A stretch of DNA of 64,000 nt, taken from NCBI GenBank assembly GCA_041655275.1, contig JBBAFU010000013.1, positions 1-64,000 on the forward strand, written 5' to 3'. A model generated the notes under the pieces. It made no database searches, was not told where the DNA came from, and was given only the letters and a program-made list of their open reading frames with translations. Shown here in pieces: positions 7,244 to 16,115 of this stretch. This DNA comes from JAJYRX01 sp041655275 (GTDB lineage Bacteria > Pseudomonadota > Gammaproteobacteria > Burkholderiales > Burkholderiaceae_B). Position 1 is the first letter of the stretch. The number at the start of each line of letters is the position of its first letter. Both the position numbers and the translations under genes were made by a program.

Positions 7244-8650
7244 ATGAACGCACCCGTGATCCGAACCCGCTTCGCCCCTTCCCCCACCGGCTTCCTGCAT
7301 CTGGGCGGTGCCCGTACAGCCCTGTTCTCGTGGGCGTTTGCCCGCCATCACGGGGGCAGGTTCATCCTGCGCATCGAGGACACCGACCTGGAACGCTCCA
7401 CGCCCGAAGCGGTGCAGGGCATACTGGACGGTATGGCCTGGCTGGGGCTGGACGCCGATGAAGGACCCTACTACCAGATGCAGCGCATGGATCGCTACAG
7501 CGCGGCGCTCGATCAGCTGCTGGCATCCGGCCACGCCTACCATTGCTGGAGCTCGCCCGACGAGATCGAAGTCATGCGCGAGCGTGCGCGCCAGGCGGGG
7601 CTGAAGCCGCGCTACGATGGCACCTGGCGCCCCGAACCGGGCAAGACACTGCCACCGGTGCCCGAAGGGCGCCGGCCGGTGGTGCGCTTTCGCAACCCGG
7701 GCGACGGTGCCACGGGCTGGAATGACATGGTCAAGGGCCCGATCAGCATCGACAACGCCGAGCTCGATGACCTCATCATCGCCCGGCCCGATGGTACGCC
7801 CACCTACAATTTCTGCGTGGTGGTGGATGACAGCGACATGCTGATCACGCACGTAATCCGCGGCGATGATCACATCAACAACACGCCACGCCAGATCAAC
7901 ATCCTGCGTGCCCTGGGCGCGCCCATTCCCGAATACGGCCATGTGCCCATGATTCTGGGCCCGGACGGCGACAAGCTGTCCAAGCGCCACGGTGCCGTCA
8001 GCATCATGGAATACGACACGGCGGGCTATCTGCCGCAGGCCATGGTGAATTACCTCGCGCGCCTGGGCTGGAGCCATGGCGACGATGAGCTCTTCACGCG
8101 CGAGCAACTCGTCGACTGGTTCGACGGCCGGCACCTGAGCCGTTCGGCCGCCCAATGGGATCCGAAGAAATTGAACTGGGTGAATGCCCACTACCTGCGC
8201 CAGACGGACGATACGACCCTGGCGCGTCTGGTTGAGCCCCGCATCGCCGATCTCGGCGGACGGACTACCGGCGCTGACCTGCCCGCCATCATGGCGCTGC
8301 TCAAGCCGCGCGCGGAAACACTGAACGATCTTGCGCAGGGCGCCATGCTGTTCTGCGGGGATTTCACGCCCGCGGAACAGGCCCTGCAGGACGAGGTGCT
8401 CACGCCCGCAGCGCGCACGCTGCTCGCGGAGTTTGCGCGCCAGGCGCAGGCGCTGCCCGACTGGAGTGCCGAAGCGCTCGATACACTCATCAAATCCATG
8501 CTTTCCGGGCATGGCATCAAAATGCCTGCCCTGGCCATCCCGCTGCGCGTTGCCGTTACAGGCCGGCGCCAGACGCCGGCGATCGATGCCGTGCTGGCAC
8601 TGCTTGGCCGCGAGCGCGTGCTCCAGCGCCTGGACCCGTCTGCGCACTGA
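7244..8650 (+). CDS. gltX: glutamyl-tRNA synthetase
   Basis: GluRS charges tRNA-Glu in the cytoplasm. The ATG at 7244 gives 468 residues, the normal length, beginning MNAPVIRTRFAPSPTG; the open frame upstream runs into the divergent gene and is not family sequence. Class I signatures are present: the HIGH equivalent HLGG at residues 19-22 and the KMSKS equivalent KLSKR near 244-248. The C-terminal anticodon-binding region is complete. Whether the enzyme is discriminating or can also mischarge tRNA-Gln cannot be told by eye; this matters because the window also carries gatC and a damaged-looking gatA. Confidence 0.98.
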   Translation: MNAPVIRTRFAPSPTGFLHLGGARTALFSWAFARHHGGRFILRIEDTDLERSTPEAVQGILDGMAWLGLDADEGPYYQMQRMDRYSAALDQLLASGHAYHCWSSPDEIEVMRERARQAGLKPRYDGTWRPEPGKTLPPVPEGRRPVVRFRNPGDGATGWNDMVKGPISIDNAELDDLIIARPDGTPTYNFCVVVDDSDMLITHVIRGDDHINNTPRQINILRALGAPIPEYGHVPMILGPDGDKLSKRHGAVSIMEYDTAGYLPQAMVNYLARLGWSHGDDELFTREQLVDWFDGRHLSRSAAQWDPKKLNWVNAHYLRQTDDTTLARLVEPRIADLGGRTTGADLPAIMALLKPRAETLNDLAQGAMLFCGDFTPAEQALQDEVLTPAARTLLAEFARQAQALPDWSAEALDTLIKSMLSGHGIKMPALAIPLRVAVTGRRQTPAIDAVLALLGRERVLQRLDPSAH

Positions 8651-8749
8651 AACACGCTGAAAAAACCGCTGAACGCGTCTGATTACCAGACCCCTCACCA
8701 GACCTTGGCGACCCGGCGTGACCGGACGCCGTTTCACCAGGAGATCACC

Positions 8750-9508
8750 ATGACGACATCACCTTCACGCATCGCCATCGTCACCGGCGCAGGCACAGGC
8801 ATAGGCCGCGCCGCCGCGCTGGCCCTGCTGGCCGATGGCTATTCCGTAGTGCTTGCCGGCCGCCGCGCCGAGCCGCTGGAAGCCGTTGCCGCCGAGTCGG
8901 GCGCCGGCGACCGCGCCCTGGCCGTACCCGCCAACGTTGCCGATGAAGCCGCCGTGCGCACGCTGTTCGACACCTGCGTGCGCCACTTCGGCCGTCTGGA
9001 TGTGGTGTTCAACAATGCCGGCGGCAATGCACCCGGCGTGCCCATCGAGGAGCTCACGCTGGAGCAGTGGCAGAATGTGGTCGATGTGAACCTGACCGGC
9101 GTCTTCCTGTGCATCCGCGAAGCCTTCCGTGTGATGAAGGCACAGGATCCGCAAGGCGGGCGCATCATCAACAACGGCTCCATCTCGGCCCATGCACCCC
9201 GGCCCAATTCCTCACCCTATACGGCCACCAAGCACGGCGTGATGGGTCTGACCAAGACGGCGTCGCTCGACGGGCGCAAATACAATATCGCCGTGGGCCA
9301 GATCGACATCGGCAATGCCGCCACGGACATGACCGAACGCATGCGCCAGGGCATACTGCAAGCCAATGGCGAGCTCGCCGTGGAGCCCTGCATGGATGTC
9401 GACATCGTCGGACAATCCGTGCGCTACATGGCCGGGCTGCCCCTGGAGGCCAACGTGCTGTTCCATACCGTCATGGCCACCCGCATGCCCTTCGTGGGCC
9501 GCGGCTGA
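8750..9508 (+). CDS. SDR-family NAD(P)-dependent oxidoreductase
   Basis: A 252-residue classical short-chain dehydrogenase. The nucleotide-binding motif TGAGTGIG lies at residues 12-19, NNAG follows at about 90, the catalytic serine is in NGSISAHAP and the Tyr-Lys pair in YTATKHG near 157-161. The start at 8750 is chosen because AGGAG lies 7 bases upstream; an earlier GTG in frame adds 15 non-family residues. It ends 3 bases from the convergent RraA-like gene. The substrate is unknown. Confidence 0.9.
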   Translation: MTTSPSRIAIVTGAGTGIGRAAALALLADGYSVVLAGRRAEPLEAVAAESGAGDRALAVPANVADEAAVRTLFDTCVRHFGRLDVVFNNAGGNAPGVPIEELTLEQWQNVVDVNLTGVFLCIREAFRVMKAQDPQGGRIINNGSISAHAPRPNSSPYTATKHGVMGLTKTASLDGRKYNIAVGQIDIGNAATDMTERMRQGILQANGELAVEPCMDVDIVGQSVRYMAGLPLEANVLFHTVMATRMPFVGRG

Positions 9509-9511
9509 CCC

Positions 9512-10237
9512 TCAGCGCCCCTGCGCCTTGCGCCAGGCGGCAAATTCGGTCAGGGTGCGCTCATCCGTAGGCGGGTACAGGCCCAGAATGCCCTGTCCCG
9601 CCTGTACGCGCTCGAGCACAAAATCCTCGAACACCGTCATCTCGGCCGCTTCCCGGGCGCATTCGGCCACCAGATGCGCGGGGATGATGATCACCCCCTC
9701 CTCGTCACCAAACACAATATCCCCCGGAAATACGGGAGCGTCGCCGCAGCCGATGGGTACATTGATCTCGATCGCCTGATGCAGGGTGAGATTGGTGGGC
9801 GGCGACGGCCGCTGGTGATAGGCGGGAATGTCCAGCGCTGCAATCTCGGCCGAATCCCGGAAGCCGCCGTCCGTGACGACACCGGCCACGCCGCGCTGCT
9901 GCAGGCGGGTGACGAGAATGCCGCCCGCCGATGCCGCACGGGCATCCTTGCGGCTGTCCATGATGAGCACATGACCTTCGGGGCAGGTCTCTATGGCCTT
10001 GCGCTGCGGATGCTCGCGATCGCGAAATACATCGAGCGTATTCAGGTCTTCACGCGCCGGCATGTAACGCAATGTAAATGCCGGACCCATCATGCGCTGC
10101 CGCCGGCCAAGGCCCGCCACAGGCTGCACGCCCTGCACCATCTGGTTACGCAGGCCGCGCCGGTAGAGTGTGGTCGTCAAAGTCGCCACACTGGCGCTCT
10201 CCAGTTGCTTGCGTACCGCAGGTGTCAGAACCGGCAT
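9512..10237 (-). CDS. RraA-family protein (RraA-like / HMG-CHA aldolase fold)
   Basis: The family includes RNase E inhibitor RraA and class II oxaloacetate/4-carboxy-4-hydroxy-2-oxoadipate aldolases, which share a metal site. This 241-residue member has the hallmark GVVTDGGFRD (Asp-Gly then Arg-Asp) and the preceding GGILVTRLQQRG. The C-terminal half carries a GDEEGVIIIPA block typical of the aldolase-like branch. It is longer than E. coli RraA (about 160), so an aldolase or lyase role is at least as likely as RNase control. The start at 10237 has AGGAG placed 7 bases before it; upstream in-frame codons lack a ribosome-binding site. Confidence 0.8.
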   Translation of the reverse strand: MPVLTPAVRKQLESASVATLTTTLYRRGLRNQMVQGVQPVAGLGRRQRMMGPAFTLRYMPAREDLNTLDVFRDREHPQRKAIETCPEGHVLIMDSRKDARAASAGGILVTRLQQRGVAGVVTDGGFRDSAEIAALDIPAYHQRPSPPTNLTLHQAIEINVPIGCGDAPVFPGDIVFGDEEGVIIIPAHLVAECAREAAEMTVFEDFVLERVQAGQGILGLYPPTDERTLTEFAAWRKAQGR

Positions 10238-10420
10238 GCCGATCTCCTGAAAATCTTGCTGCCCCGACATGGAGCCGACGCAAATAATCTTAGCAGGATT
10301 TTGTTGCAGCCTCGGTCCGGCGTTTCGGGAAAACCCCATTCACAAGGTCGCTGACACCCGTCATCATGAGTGAACACAATTCATCGACAGCGCGGTTACC
10401 GGCATCCGAAACGGGATACC

Positions 10421-10438
10421 ATTGACCGGACTGTCAAT
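10421..10438. promoter_or_regulatory. inverted repeat upstream of the TAXI binding-protein gene
   Basis: ATTGAC, a 6-base spacer and GTCAAT form a perfect 18-base dyad ending 27 bases before the ATG at 10466. The form, two 6-base arms about one helical turn apart, suits a dimeric regulator. No regulator gene lies next to it, so the binder is unknown. Confidence 0.4.
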
Positions 10439-10465
10439 CATGAACAGTTTCAACTGGAGATCACA

Positions 10466-11410
10466 ATGCGTAAATCCTTCAAATACAGCATGCTGGCAGC
10501 AGGTCTCGCCGCCGGATTTGCTTTTGTCACCGGAGTGCAGGCCCAGCAAATCAAGCTCATGACCGGTCCGCAGGGTGGCTCCTGGTATCCCCTGGGCGGG
10601 GCGATCTCCAACCTCGTCGAGGCCGACGGCATCAAGATGCAGGTGCTTCCGGGCGCGGGTATTGCCAACGTCAAGGCCGTACAGCTGGGCAAGGCCGACA
10701 TGGGTTTCGGCAACTCGGTATCCACGGTGGACGGCGTTGCCGGCCGTGAACCCTACGAGTCCAAGACCGACAACGTGTGTAACGTCGCTACGCTGTACCC
10801 GCAGTACTTCCAGATCGTGGCCAATGCCGACTCCGGCATCAACAGCTTTGCCGACACCAAGGGCAAGTCCATCGCCATCCAGCCCAAGGGCAATACGGCC
10901 GAACTCATCACGGTCCAGCTGCTGGAAGTCTATGGCATGACATACAAGGACATGGGGCGGGTCAGCCACGTGTCGTATACGGACGCCGTCTCGCTCATGA
11001 AGGACAACAATGCCCAGCTGTTCACCCTGGGCACTACCGTGCCGGCCTCCTCCATCATGGACCTTGCCTCGGCGCGCGACATCAAGCTCATCGCCGTACC
11101 GGATGACAAGTTCGCCGCCATCCATGAGCTCAATCCCGGCTACACCAAGCTCGATATCCCGGCAGGCAGCTATCCCGGTCAGGATGAGGCCGTGCAGGCC
11201 ATCGCCTATGCCACCCACCTGATCGCCCGCTGCGATCTGGATGAGAACGTCGTGTACAGCACCGTCAAGGGCATTGCCGAGAACAAGGATGACCTGGTCG
11301 CGATTGCCAAGGCCATGTCGCCCACCACGCTCGAAATGATGGCCGAAGATATCGGTGTACCCACCCACAAGGGCGCGGCGAAGTACTACAAGGAAAAGGG
11401 AATCATGTAA
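10466..11410 (+). CDS. TAXI-family TRAP transporter binding protein
   Basis: A 314-residue periplasmic binding protein of the TRAP-associated extracytoplasmic immunogenic (TAXI) type. A Sec signal peptide (MRKSFKYSML to about residue 27, ending VQAQ) is followed by the family start KLMTGPQGGSWYPLGGAI. TAXI proteins usually serve glutamate or other organic acids. The ATG at 10466 has GGAG 8 bases upstream; the frame extends 32 codons further up but across the inverted repeat. The fused permease follows after about 120 bases, so the pair makes a complete transporter. Confidence 0.92.
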   Translation: MRKSFKYSMLAAGLAAGFAFVTGVQAQQIKLMTGPQGGSWYPLGGAISNLVEADGIKMQVLPGAGIANVKAVQLGKADMGFGNSVSTVDGVAGREPYESKTDNVCNVATLYPQYFQIVANADSGINSFADTKGKSIAIQPKGNTAELITVQLLEVYGMTYKDMGRVSHVSYTDAVSLMKDNNAQLFTLGTTVPASSIMDLASARDIKLIAVPDDKFAAIHELNPGYTKLDIPAGSYPGQDEAVQAIAYATHLIARCDLDENVVYSTVKGIAENKDDLVAIAKAMSPTTLEMMAEDIGVPTHKGAAKYYKEKGIM

Positions 11411-11416
11411 TTCCTC

Positions 11417-11440
11417 ACCCGGATGTGCTGAACCCCGGGT
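11417..11440 (+). other. hairpin between TAXI binding protein and permease
   Basis: ACCCGG and CCGGGT pair around a 12-base loop just after the binding-protein stop. No T run follows. Such hairpins can protect the upstream message and make binding protein more abundant than permease; the stem is short, so this is tentative. Confidence 0.35.
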
Positions 11441-11530
11441 CTCTTGTGATGCTCGTCGCCAGAACCGGCAGCCAGCGTACGCAACGGGGTAATATTCCCG
11501 ACTGACTCCTGACTGTATAGGTTGTTCTAC

Positions 11531-13393
11531 ATGGTTTTGATTGGCAACAGCATCGTAGCGCGACTGCTGACCCTCATCGGGGTCAGCATGTCTCTTTTCC
11601 AGCTCTATGTGGGCTTCATGGGTCCCCCGCAGGCATATGTCATGCGGGGGATTCACCTGGCCTTTGCCATCGCACTGGCCTTTCTGATGTTCCCCGGCTT
11701 CCGGCGGCGCGAGCGTGTCAGCCTGCTCGACATGGTGCTCATGCTGCTGGCGGTGGCCGGTTCGCTGTACCCGACCGTGTTCGTGGACTACATGGTCACA
11801 CGCATGCCCTATGTGGATGACCCCATCCTCTGGGACATCTTCTTCGGCAGCATCCTCATCGCCCTCCTCATAGAGGCGACAAGACGGGTCACGGGCTGGG
11901 CCCTGCCCGCCATTGCCGCAGCCTTCATGCTGTATGCATGGACGGCGGGCAACCAGTCCTTCGACATCATTCTCGACCAGGTCTACCTCACCACCGAGGG
12001 GATCTTCGGCATCCCGCTGTACGTGTCGGCAACCTATGTGATGCTGTTCATCCTGTTCGGCACCTTCGTTGAACGCAGCGGTGCGGGCCAGCTGTTCATG
12101 GACTTCGCCATGGCGCTCACCGGCTCCAGCGCGGGCGGGCCCGCCAAGGTGGCGGTGGTCACCAGCAGCCTGTTCGGCACGGTATCGGGCAGCGCCACGG
12201 CCAATGTCATGACCACGGGCGTATTCACCATTCCCATGATGATGCGCACGGGCTACCGGCCCGGGTTTGCGGGCGGGGTCGAGGCCGTGGCATCCACCGG
12301 GGGCCAGCTGATGCCGCCCATCATGGGGGCGGCTGCCTTCGTGATGGCGGAATTCCTGGGCGTGTCGTATCTGACGGTGGCCAAGTACGCCATCCTGCCG
12401 GCCATCCTCTACTATGTTGCGGTTTTCATGGCCGTGCACTTCGAAGCCAAGCGTATCGGCCTGAAAGGCCTGCCCAAGGACGAGCTGCCCAGCATGGGGA
12501 CCGTGATGCGTGAACGCGGACACCTCTTCCTGCCGCTCATTGTCATCGTGGTCGTCCTGCTCATGGGTTACAGCGCCGCCTTCGCGGCCATGTCGGGCAT
12601 CTGCTCGGTCATTCCCACCACCTGGCTGCGCGCCTCCACGCGCAAGACCTTCACGCCGCGTGCCATCATAGAGGCGCTGGAAATGGGCGCGCGCAACACC
12701 GTGGTCGTGGCACTCGCCTGTGCCTGTGCGGGTATCGTCATCGGCGTGGTCACGCTCACCGGCCTGGGCCTGAGCTTCACCAGTCTCGTGCTCGCCCTGT
12801 CGCAGAACCACCTTGTGCTGGCCCTGCTGCTCACCGGTGTGGCCGGCATCATCCTTGGCATGGGCCTGCCCACCACGCCGGCATACATTGTGCTGGTCGC
12901 CCTGCTCGTGCCCGCCCTGGTCAAGCTGGGTGTGCGTGTCGAAGCCGCCCACCTGTTCGTGCTGTACTTCGCGGTGCTGTCGGCCATCACGCCCCCGGTG
13001 GCGCTGGCCGTCTATGCCGCCAACGGCATCTCGCGTGCAAGCCTGTACGACACCAGTGTGGCTGCAGTCAAGCTCGGGCTCACGGGCTTCATCATCCCCT
13101 TCATGTTCGTCTTCGGCCCTTCGCTGCTGCTTGAAGGCGATATCATGACCATCATTACCACCACCATCAGTGCCGTCGTGGGCGTCACCTGCCTGGCGGC
13201 AGCCATGCACAGCAGCTTCTTCTTCGGGACGGCACGGATCTGGGAGCGCGCCATGCTGCTGGCCGCGGCGCTGCTGCTGATCAAGCCCGGCGTCATGACC
13301 GACCTGATCGGTGCCGGCCTGATCGCGCTCACCATCGCCAGCCAGCTGATGATCGCGCCGGAAAAGAAAGCCGCTGCCGGCGAAAGCAGCTAG
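11531..13393 (+). CDS. TRAP transporter fused permease (DctQM type, TAXI-associated)
   Basis: A 620-residue inner-membrane protein combining the small DctQ-like and large DctM-like subunits, the form that partners TAXI binding proteins. The N-terminal third has four to five hydrophobic helices; the large domain follows with the signatures GTVSGSATANVMTTG and GMGLPTTPAYIVL and ends near 615. Transport is driven by an ion gradient. The ATG at 11531 is preferred because AGG lies 9 bases upstream; a TTG at 11522 would add 3 residues. The C-terminal tail is short and cytoplasmic. Convergent with the lipoprotein gene. Confidence 0.93.
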   Translation: MVLIGNSIVARLLTLIGVSMSLFQLYVGFMGPPQAYVMRGIHLAFAIALAFLMFPGFRRRERVSLLDMVLMLLAVAGSLYPTVFVDYMVTRMPYVDDPILWDIFFGSILIALLIEATRRVTGWALPAIAAAFMLYAWTAGNQSFDIILDQVYLTTEGIFGIPLYVSATYVMLFILFGTFVERSGAGQLFMDFAMALTGSSAGGPAKVAVVTSSLFGTVSGSATANVMTTGVFTIPMMMRTGYRPGFAGGVEAVASTGGQLMPPIMGAAAFVMAEFLGVSYLTVAKYAILPAILYYVAVFMAVHFEAKRIGLKGLPKDELPSMGTVMRERGHLFLPLIVIVVVLLMGYSAAFAAMSGICSVIPTTWLRASTRKTFTPRAIIEALEMGARNTVVVALACACAGIVIGVVTLTGLGLSFTSLVLALSQNHLVLALLLTGVAGIILGMGLPTTPAYIVLVALLVPALVKLGVRVEAAHLFVLYFAVLSAITPPVALAVYAANGISRASLYDTSVAAVKLGLTGFIIPFMFVFGPSLLLEGDIMTIITTTISAVVGVTCLAAAMHSSFFFGTARIWERAMLLAAALLLIKPGVMTDLIGAGLIALTIASQLMIAPEKKAAAGESS

Positions 13394-13412
13394 GGAAGTG
13401 CTAAGGAAAGCG

Positions 13413-13901
13413 CTAGAACGGCAGGCGATAACCTGCGGAGACGCGCCGGGCATTCAACACCTGCCCGTGCGCGGACTCCAGCCGCAGCAGATCCGTTTCC
13501 TGCACCAGGATGCGGAAACGGTTGATGAAGATGGGGTCATCCAGATTGACGGGGGCGCCATTCGAATGCAGGGTGCGCAGGACCAGGGCATCCCCCTCAC
13601 GCTGCCAGCACCCCGATTCCGACAGGCCCTGCGAGGGCTTGCCCTTGCGCTTGAGCTGTTCCTCATAGCGCATGCTGCCGTCCCTATCGAGGTTGATCAG
13701 CGTGCGCATTTCGCCCGCAATGCCCTTGCGTGAATGAATGGCGAGCCAGCTGCCCGGCAGGCTGTCCATGACGGTAATTGCCCGGCATGAGGGCATGGCC
13801 TGCCCGGTGGCGGGTTCAGGGGCCGGGGCAACGGCGCAGCCGGCCAGCAAGGCTGCCAGCAGAATGCCCGCCCGACAGATCGGTGATACCAATGTGCTCA
13901 T
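13413..13901 (-). CDS. predicted lipoprotein of unknown function
   Basis: A 162-residue protein with a lipoprotein signal: hydrophobic residues from about 10 and the lipobox LLAGC near 20-24, so it is probably anchored to a membrane by Cys. After a short Ala-Pro linker comes a domain of roughly 110 residues beginning PGSWLAIHS, with alternating short strands and a Cys in SGCWQREGDAL. The pattern suggests a small beta-rich (lipocalin-like) domain, but I do not recognise the family. GGAAGG lies 5 bases before the start at 13901. It is convergent with the TRAP permease and upstream of nothing obvious. Confidence 0.7.
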   Translation of the reverse strand: MSTLVSPICRAGILLAALLAGCAVAPAPEPATGQAMPSCRAITVMDSLPGSWLAIHSRKGIAGEMRTLINLDRDGSMRYEEQLKRKGKPSQGLSESGCWQREGDALVLRTLHSNGAPVNLDDPIFINRFRILVQETDLLRLESAHGQVLNARRVSAGYRLPF

Positions 13902-13973
13902 GGGCCTTCCCGACGATGTTCGATGCAAGCCCTATTCTAGCCCCGGGGCGGGGCCTGTGGCCAAGCCCCGGAC

Positions 13974-14822
13974 TCACTCCCTGTCGCGTCGCGACTTGCG
14001 GATGGACTGGGTGATCCTGTCGAGCAGCATTGCAAGGATGACGACGGCAATGCCCGCCTCGAAGCCATCTCCCGGACGCAGGCGCTGGATCGCACGCCAT
14101 ACTTCGCTGCCCAGGCCCTCGGCGCCGATCATGGCGGCGATGACGACCATGGACAGGGCCAGCATGATGGTCTGGTTGATGCCCGCCATGATGGTGGGCA
14201 GGGACAGCGGCAGCTGCACCTTGAAGAGCTTCTGCATGCGTGTGGCACCGTAGGCATCCGAGGCCTCGATCAGCTCCACGGGCACCTGGCGTATGCCGAG
14301 GATGGTCAGCCGGATGGCGGGCGGCATGGAGAAGATCACAGTGGCGAAGATGGCCGATACCGAGCCGATGCCGAAGAAGGGAATGGCCGGGATCAGATAC
14401 ACGAAGGCCGGCATGGTCTGCATGAAATCGAGCACCGGCATGACGATGCGGTACAGGCGATTCGACAGGGCGGCCATGATGCCGATGGGCAGCGCAATCA
14501 CCACCGCCACGGCGGTGGCGATGACCACCAGCGTCAGCGTCTGCACCATGGGGTCCCACAGGCCCATGTTGTCGATGAGCAGCAGGCCGACGATGGCGCC
14601 CAGCATCAGCCGCCAGCCGGACAGGCGCAGGCAGATCAGGGCCACGACGGCCATGAACACCCAGTCGGGCGTACCCAGCAGCACATCGTTGAGATTGTCG
14701 ATACCGTCCTGCGTCATGCGCGAGATGCCGCGCGTGACGACGGAATATTCGGTGGTCAGCCATTTCAGGCCGGCCTCTATCCAGGGCCCTATGGGCACCC
14801 TGGGAAGCACGCCTTCCATCAT
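13974..14822 (-). CDS. glycine betaine/proline-type ABC transporter permease
   Basis: A 282-residue inner-membrane permease of the ProW/OpuAB type. About six hydrophobic segments are visible, and the coupling-helix region for the ATPase is seen as ELIEASDAYGATRMQKL near residue 190. It forms the channel of the osmoprotectant importer with the ATPase just upstream. Its start (ATG at 14822, with a second ATG at 14819) overlaps the ATPase stop by 4 bases, so translation is probably coupled. Genes run binding protein, ATPase, permease, unlike E. coli proVWX. Confidence 0.93.
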   Translation of the reverse strand: MMEGVLPRVPIGPWIEAGLKWLTTEYSVVTRGISRMTQDGIDNLNDVLLGTPDWVFMAVVALICLRLSGWRLMLGAIVGLLLIDNMGLWDPMVQTLTLVVIATAVAVVIALPIGIMAALSNRLYRIVMPVLDFMQTMPAFVYLIPAIPFFGIGSVSAIFATVIFSMPPAIRLTILGIRQVPVELIEASDAYGATRMQKLFKVQLPLSLPTIMAGINQTIMLALSMVVIAAMIGAEGLGSEVWRAIQRLRPGDGFEAGIAVVILAMLLDRITQSIRKSRRDRE

Positions 14823-16102
14823 TGCACTCCTTCAGTCACAGCCAGCGGTGCCGGCGTCTCATCCGGAATGATTTTCGGCGTGCCATCGTCATCTTCCGTA
14901 GCCGGTTCGCCGGCCTTGGCCAGCTCGTCGAGCACCGCACCTTTCACGACCACGCCCAGCAGGCGCCGGTCTTCGTCAACGACGGCAATGGGGACGCTGC
15001 GCGGCGAGAACATGCCATACAGCGCACTCAGGGGCTCATCCGGCCCGGTCACGGGCACATCGGGGTCGACCAGATCGCGGATGTGATCATCGCCTCGCTT
15101 CACGGCACGATTCACCGCTGCGGCTTCGACCAGCCCCAGCAGGCGCCGGTCGCGCGACGTGATATAGATGGAGTCGATGCCGCTCTCGCGCATCTTGTGC
15201 AGCACCGTGCGCGGCCCGTCGGATTCGCGCGCGGTGGCACGCACCGGTCGCATCGCATTGCTTGCGGTGAGCACGCGCGCCTTGTCCACGCCTTCGATGA
15301 AGCGGGCCACATAATCATCGGCCGGATGGCGCAGTATGTCTTCCGGCGTACCTTGCTGAACAATCTCGCCATCCTTGAGCAGGATGATGCGATCGCCAAT
15401 GTTCAGGGCCTCGTCCAGATCATGCGTGATGAATATCGTCGTCTTCTGCGTATGGAACTGCAATTCCTGCAGCTCCTGCTGCATATCCTTGCGGATCAGG
15501 GGATCGAGCGCAGAAAAGGCCTCGTCCATGAGCAGCACGCTGCCGTCATTGGCCAGCGCGCGCGCCAGACCCACACGCTGCTGCATGCCGCCCGAAAGCT
15601 GATGCGGCCAGGCGTCTTCCCAGCCCTTCAGCCCCACTTGCTCCAGGGCCTCCAGCGCCGCGCGGCGGCGCTGCGCCTTGTCCACACCGCGAATCTCCAG
15701 GCCGAACTGTGCATTCTGCAACACCGTACGGTGGGGAAAGAGCGCAAAATTCTGGAAGACCATGGAAAAGTGGCGGCGCCGCGCCTCGAGCAAGTCCTTC
15801 TCGCCCAGACGCGTGATGTCTTCGCCATCGATCAGGATCTGTCCTTCCGTCGGCTCGATGAGGCGGTTCAGACAACGGATGAGCGTGGACTTGCCCGAGC
15901 CCGACAGGCCCATGATGACCAGCAGCTCACCGTCATGCACGTCAAAATTGATATTCGACAGGCCCAGCGTCTGACCCGTCTTCTCGAAGATTTCCGGCCG
16001 TTTCATGCCGGCATCGCGCATCTCGAGCGCGCGACGGGGGTTGGCACCAAAAACCTTGCTCAGACCCCGTACGCTTATCTTGATCTCTGGTTGATCATTC
16101 AT
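14819..16102 (-). CDS. proV: glycine betaine/proline-type ABC transporter ATP-binding protein with CBS domains
   Basis: A 427-residue ATPase of the ProV/OpuAA type. The Walker A GLSGSGKST is near 65-73, the signature LSGGMQQRV and the Walker B VLLMDEAFSALD follow. The C-terminal part (about 290-400) holds two CBS modules, which in this family sense ionic strength and gate transport. The family N-terminal region that precedes Walker A (ALEMRDAGM) is present. Start at 16102 (MNDQPEIKIS) is the family start; the frame continues upstream into proX without family similarity. Cytoplasmic side of the osmoprotectant importer. Symbol assigned by family; the substrate could also be choline or carnitine. 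Confidence 0.92.
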   Translation of the reverse strand: MNDQPEIKISVRGLSKVFGANPRRALEMRDAGMKRPEIFEKTGQTLGLSNINFDVHDGELLVIMGLSGSGKSTLIRCLNRLIEPTEGQILIDGEDITRLGEKDLLEARRRHFSMVFQNFALFPHRTVLQNAQFGLEIRGVDKAQRRRAALEALEQVGLKGWEDAWPHQLSGGMQQRVGLARALANDGSVLLMDEAFSALDPLIRKDMQQELQELQFHTQKTTIFITHDLDEALNIGDRIILLKDGEIVQQGTPEDILRHPADDYVARFIEGVDKARVLTASNAMRPVRATARESDGPRTVLHKMRESGIDSIYITSRDRRLLGLVEAAAVNRAVKRGDDHIRDLVDPDVPVTGPDEPLSALYGMFSPRSVPIAVVDEDRRLLGVVVKGAVLDELAKAGEPATEDDDGTPKIIPDETPAPLAVTEGVQ

Positions 16103-16115
16103 GGAAAGCAGACGC

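Noticed and set aside
8677..8691. Short hairpin GTCTG-ATTAC-CAGAC after gltX as a terminator
   Set aside because: The stem is 5 bases with no T run on either strand; too weak to call.
10364..13453. A 1029-codon open frame on the minus strand
   Set aside because: It lies antisense to two clear TRAP genes and has repetitive His/Gly/Asp-rich composition, an effect of reading a GC-rich gene backwards. No family similarity or ribosome-binding site.
13902..13973. Repeated CCGGGGCT units and a TAGAAT box as promoter for the lipoprotein gene
   Set aside because: The only possible -35 is 19 bases away and poor; the GC-rich repeats are probably composition.
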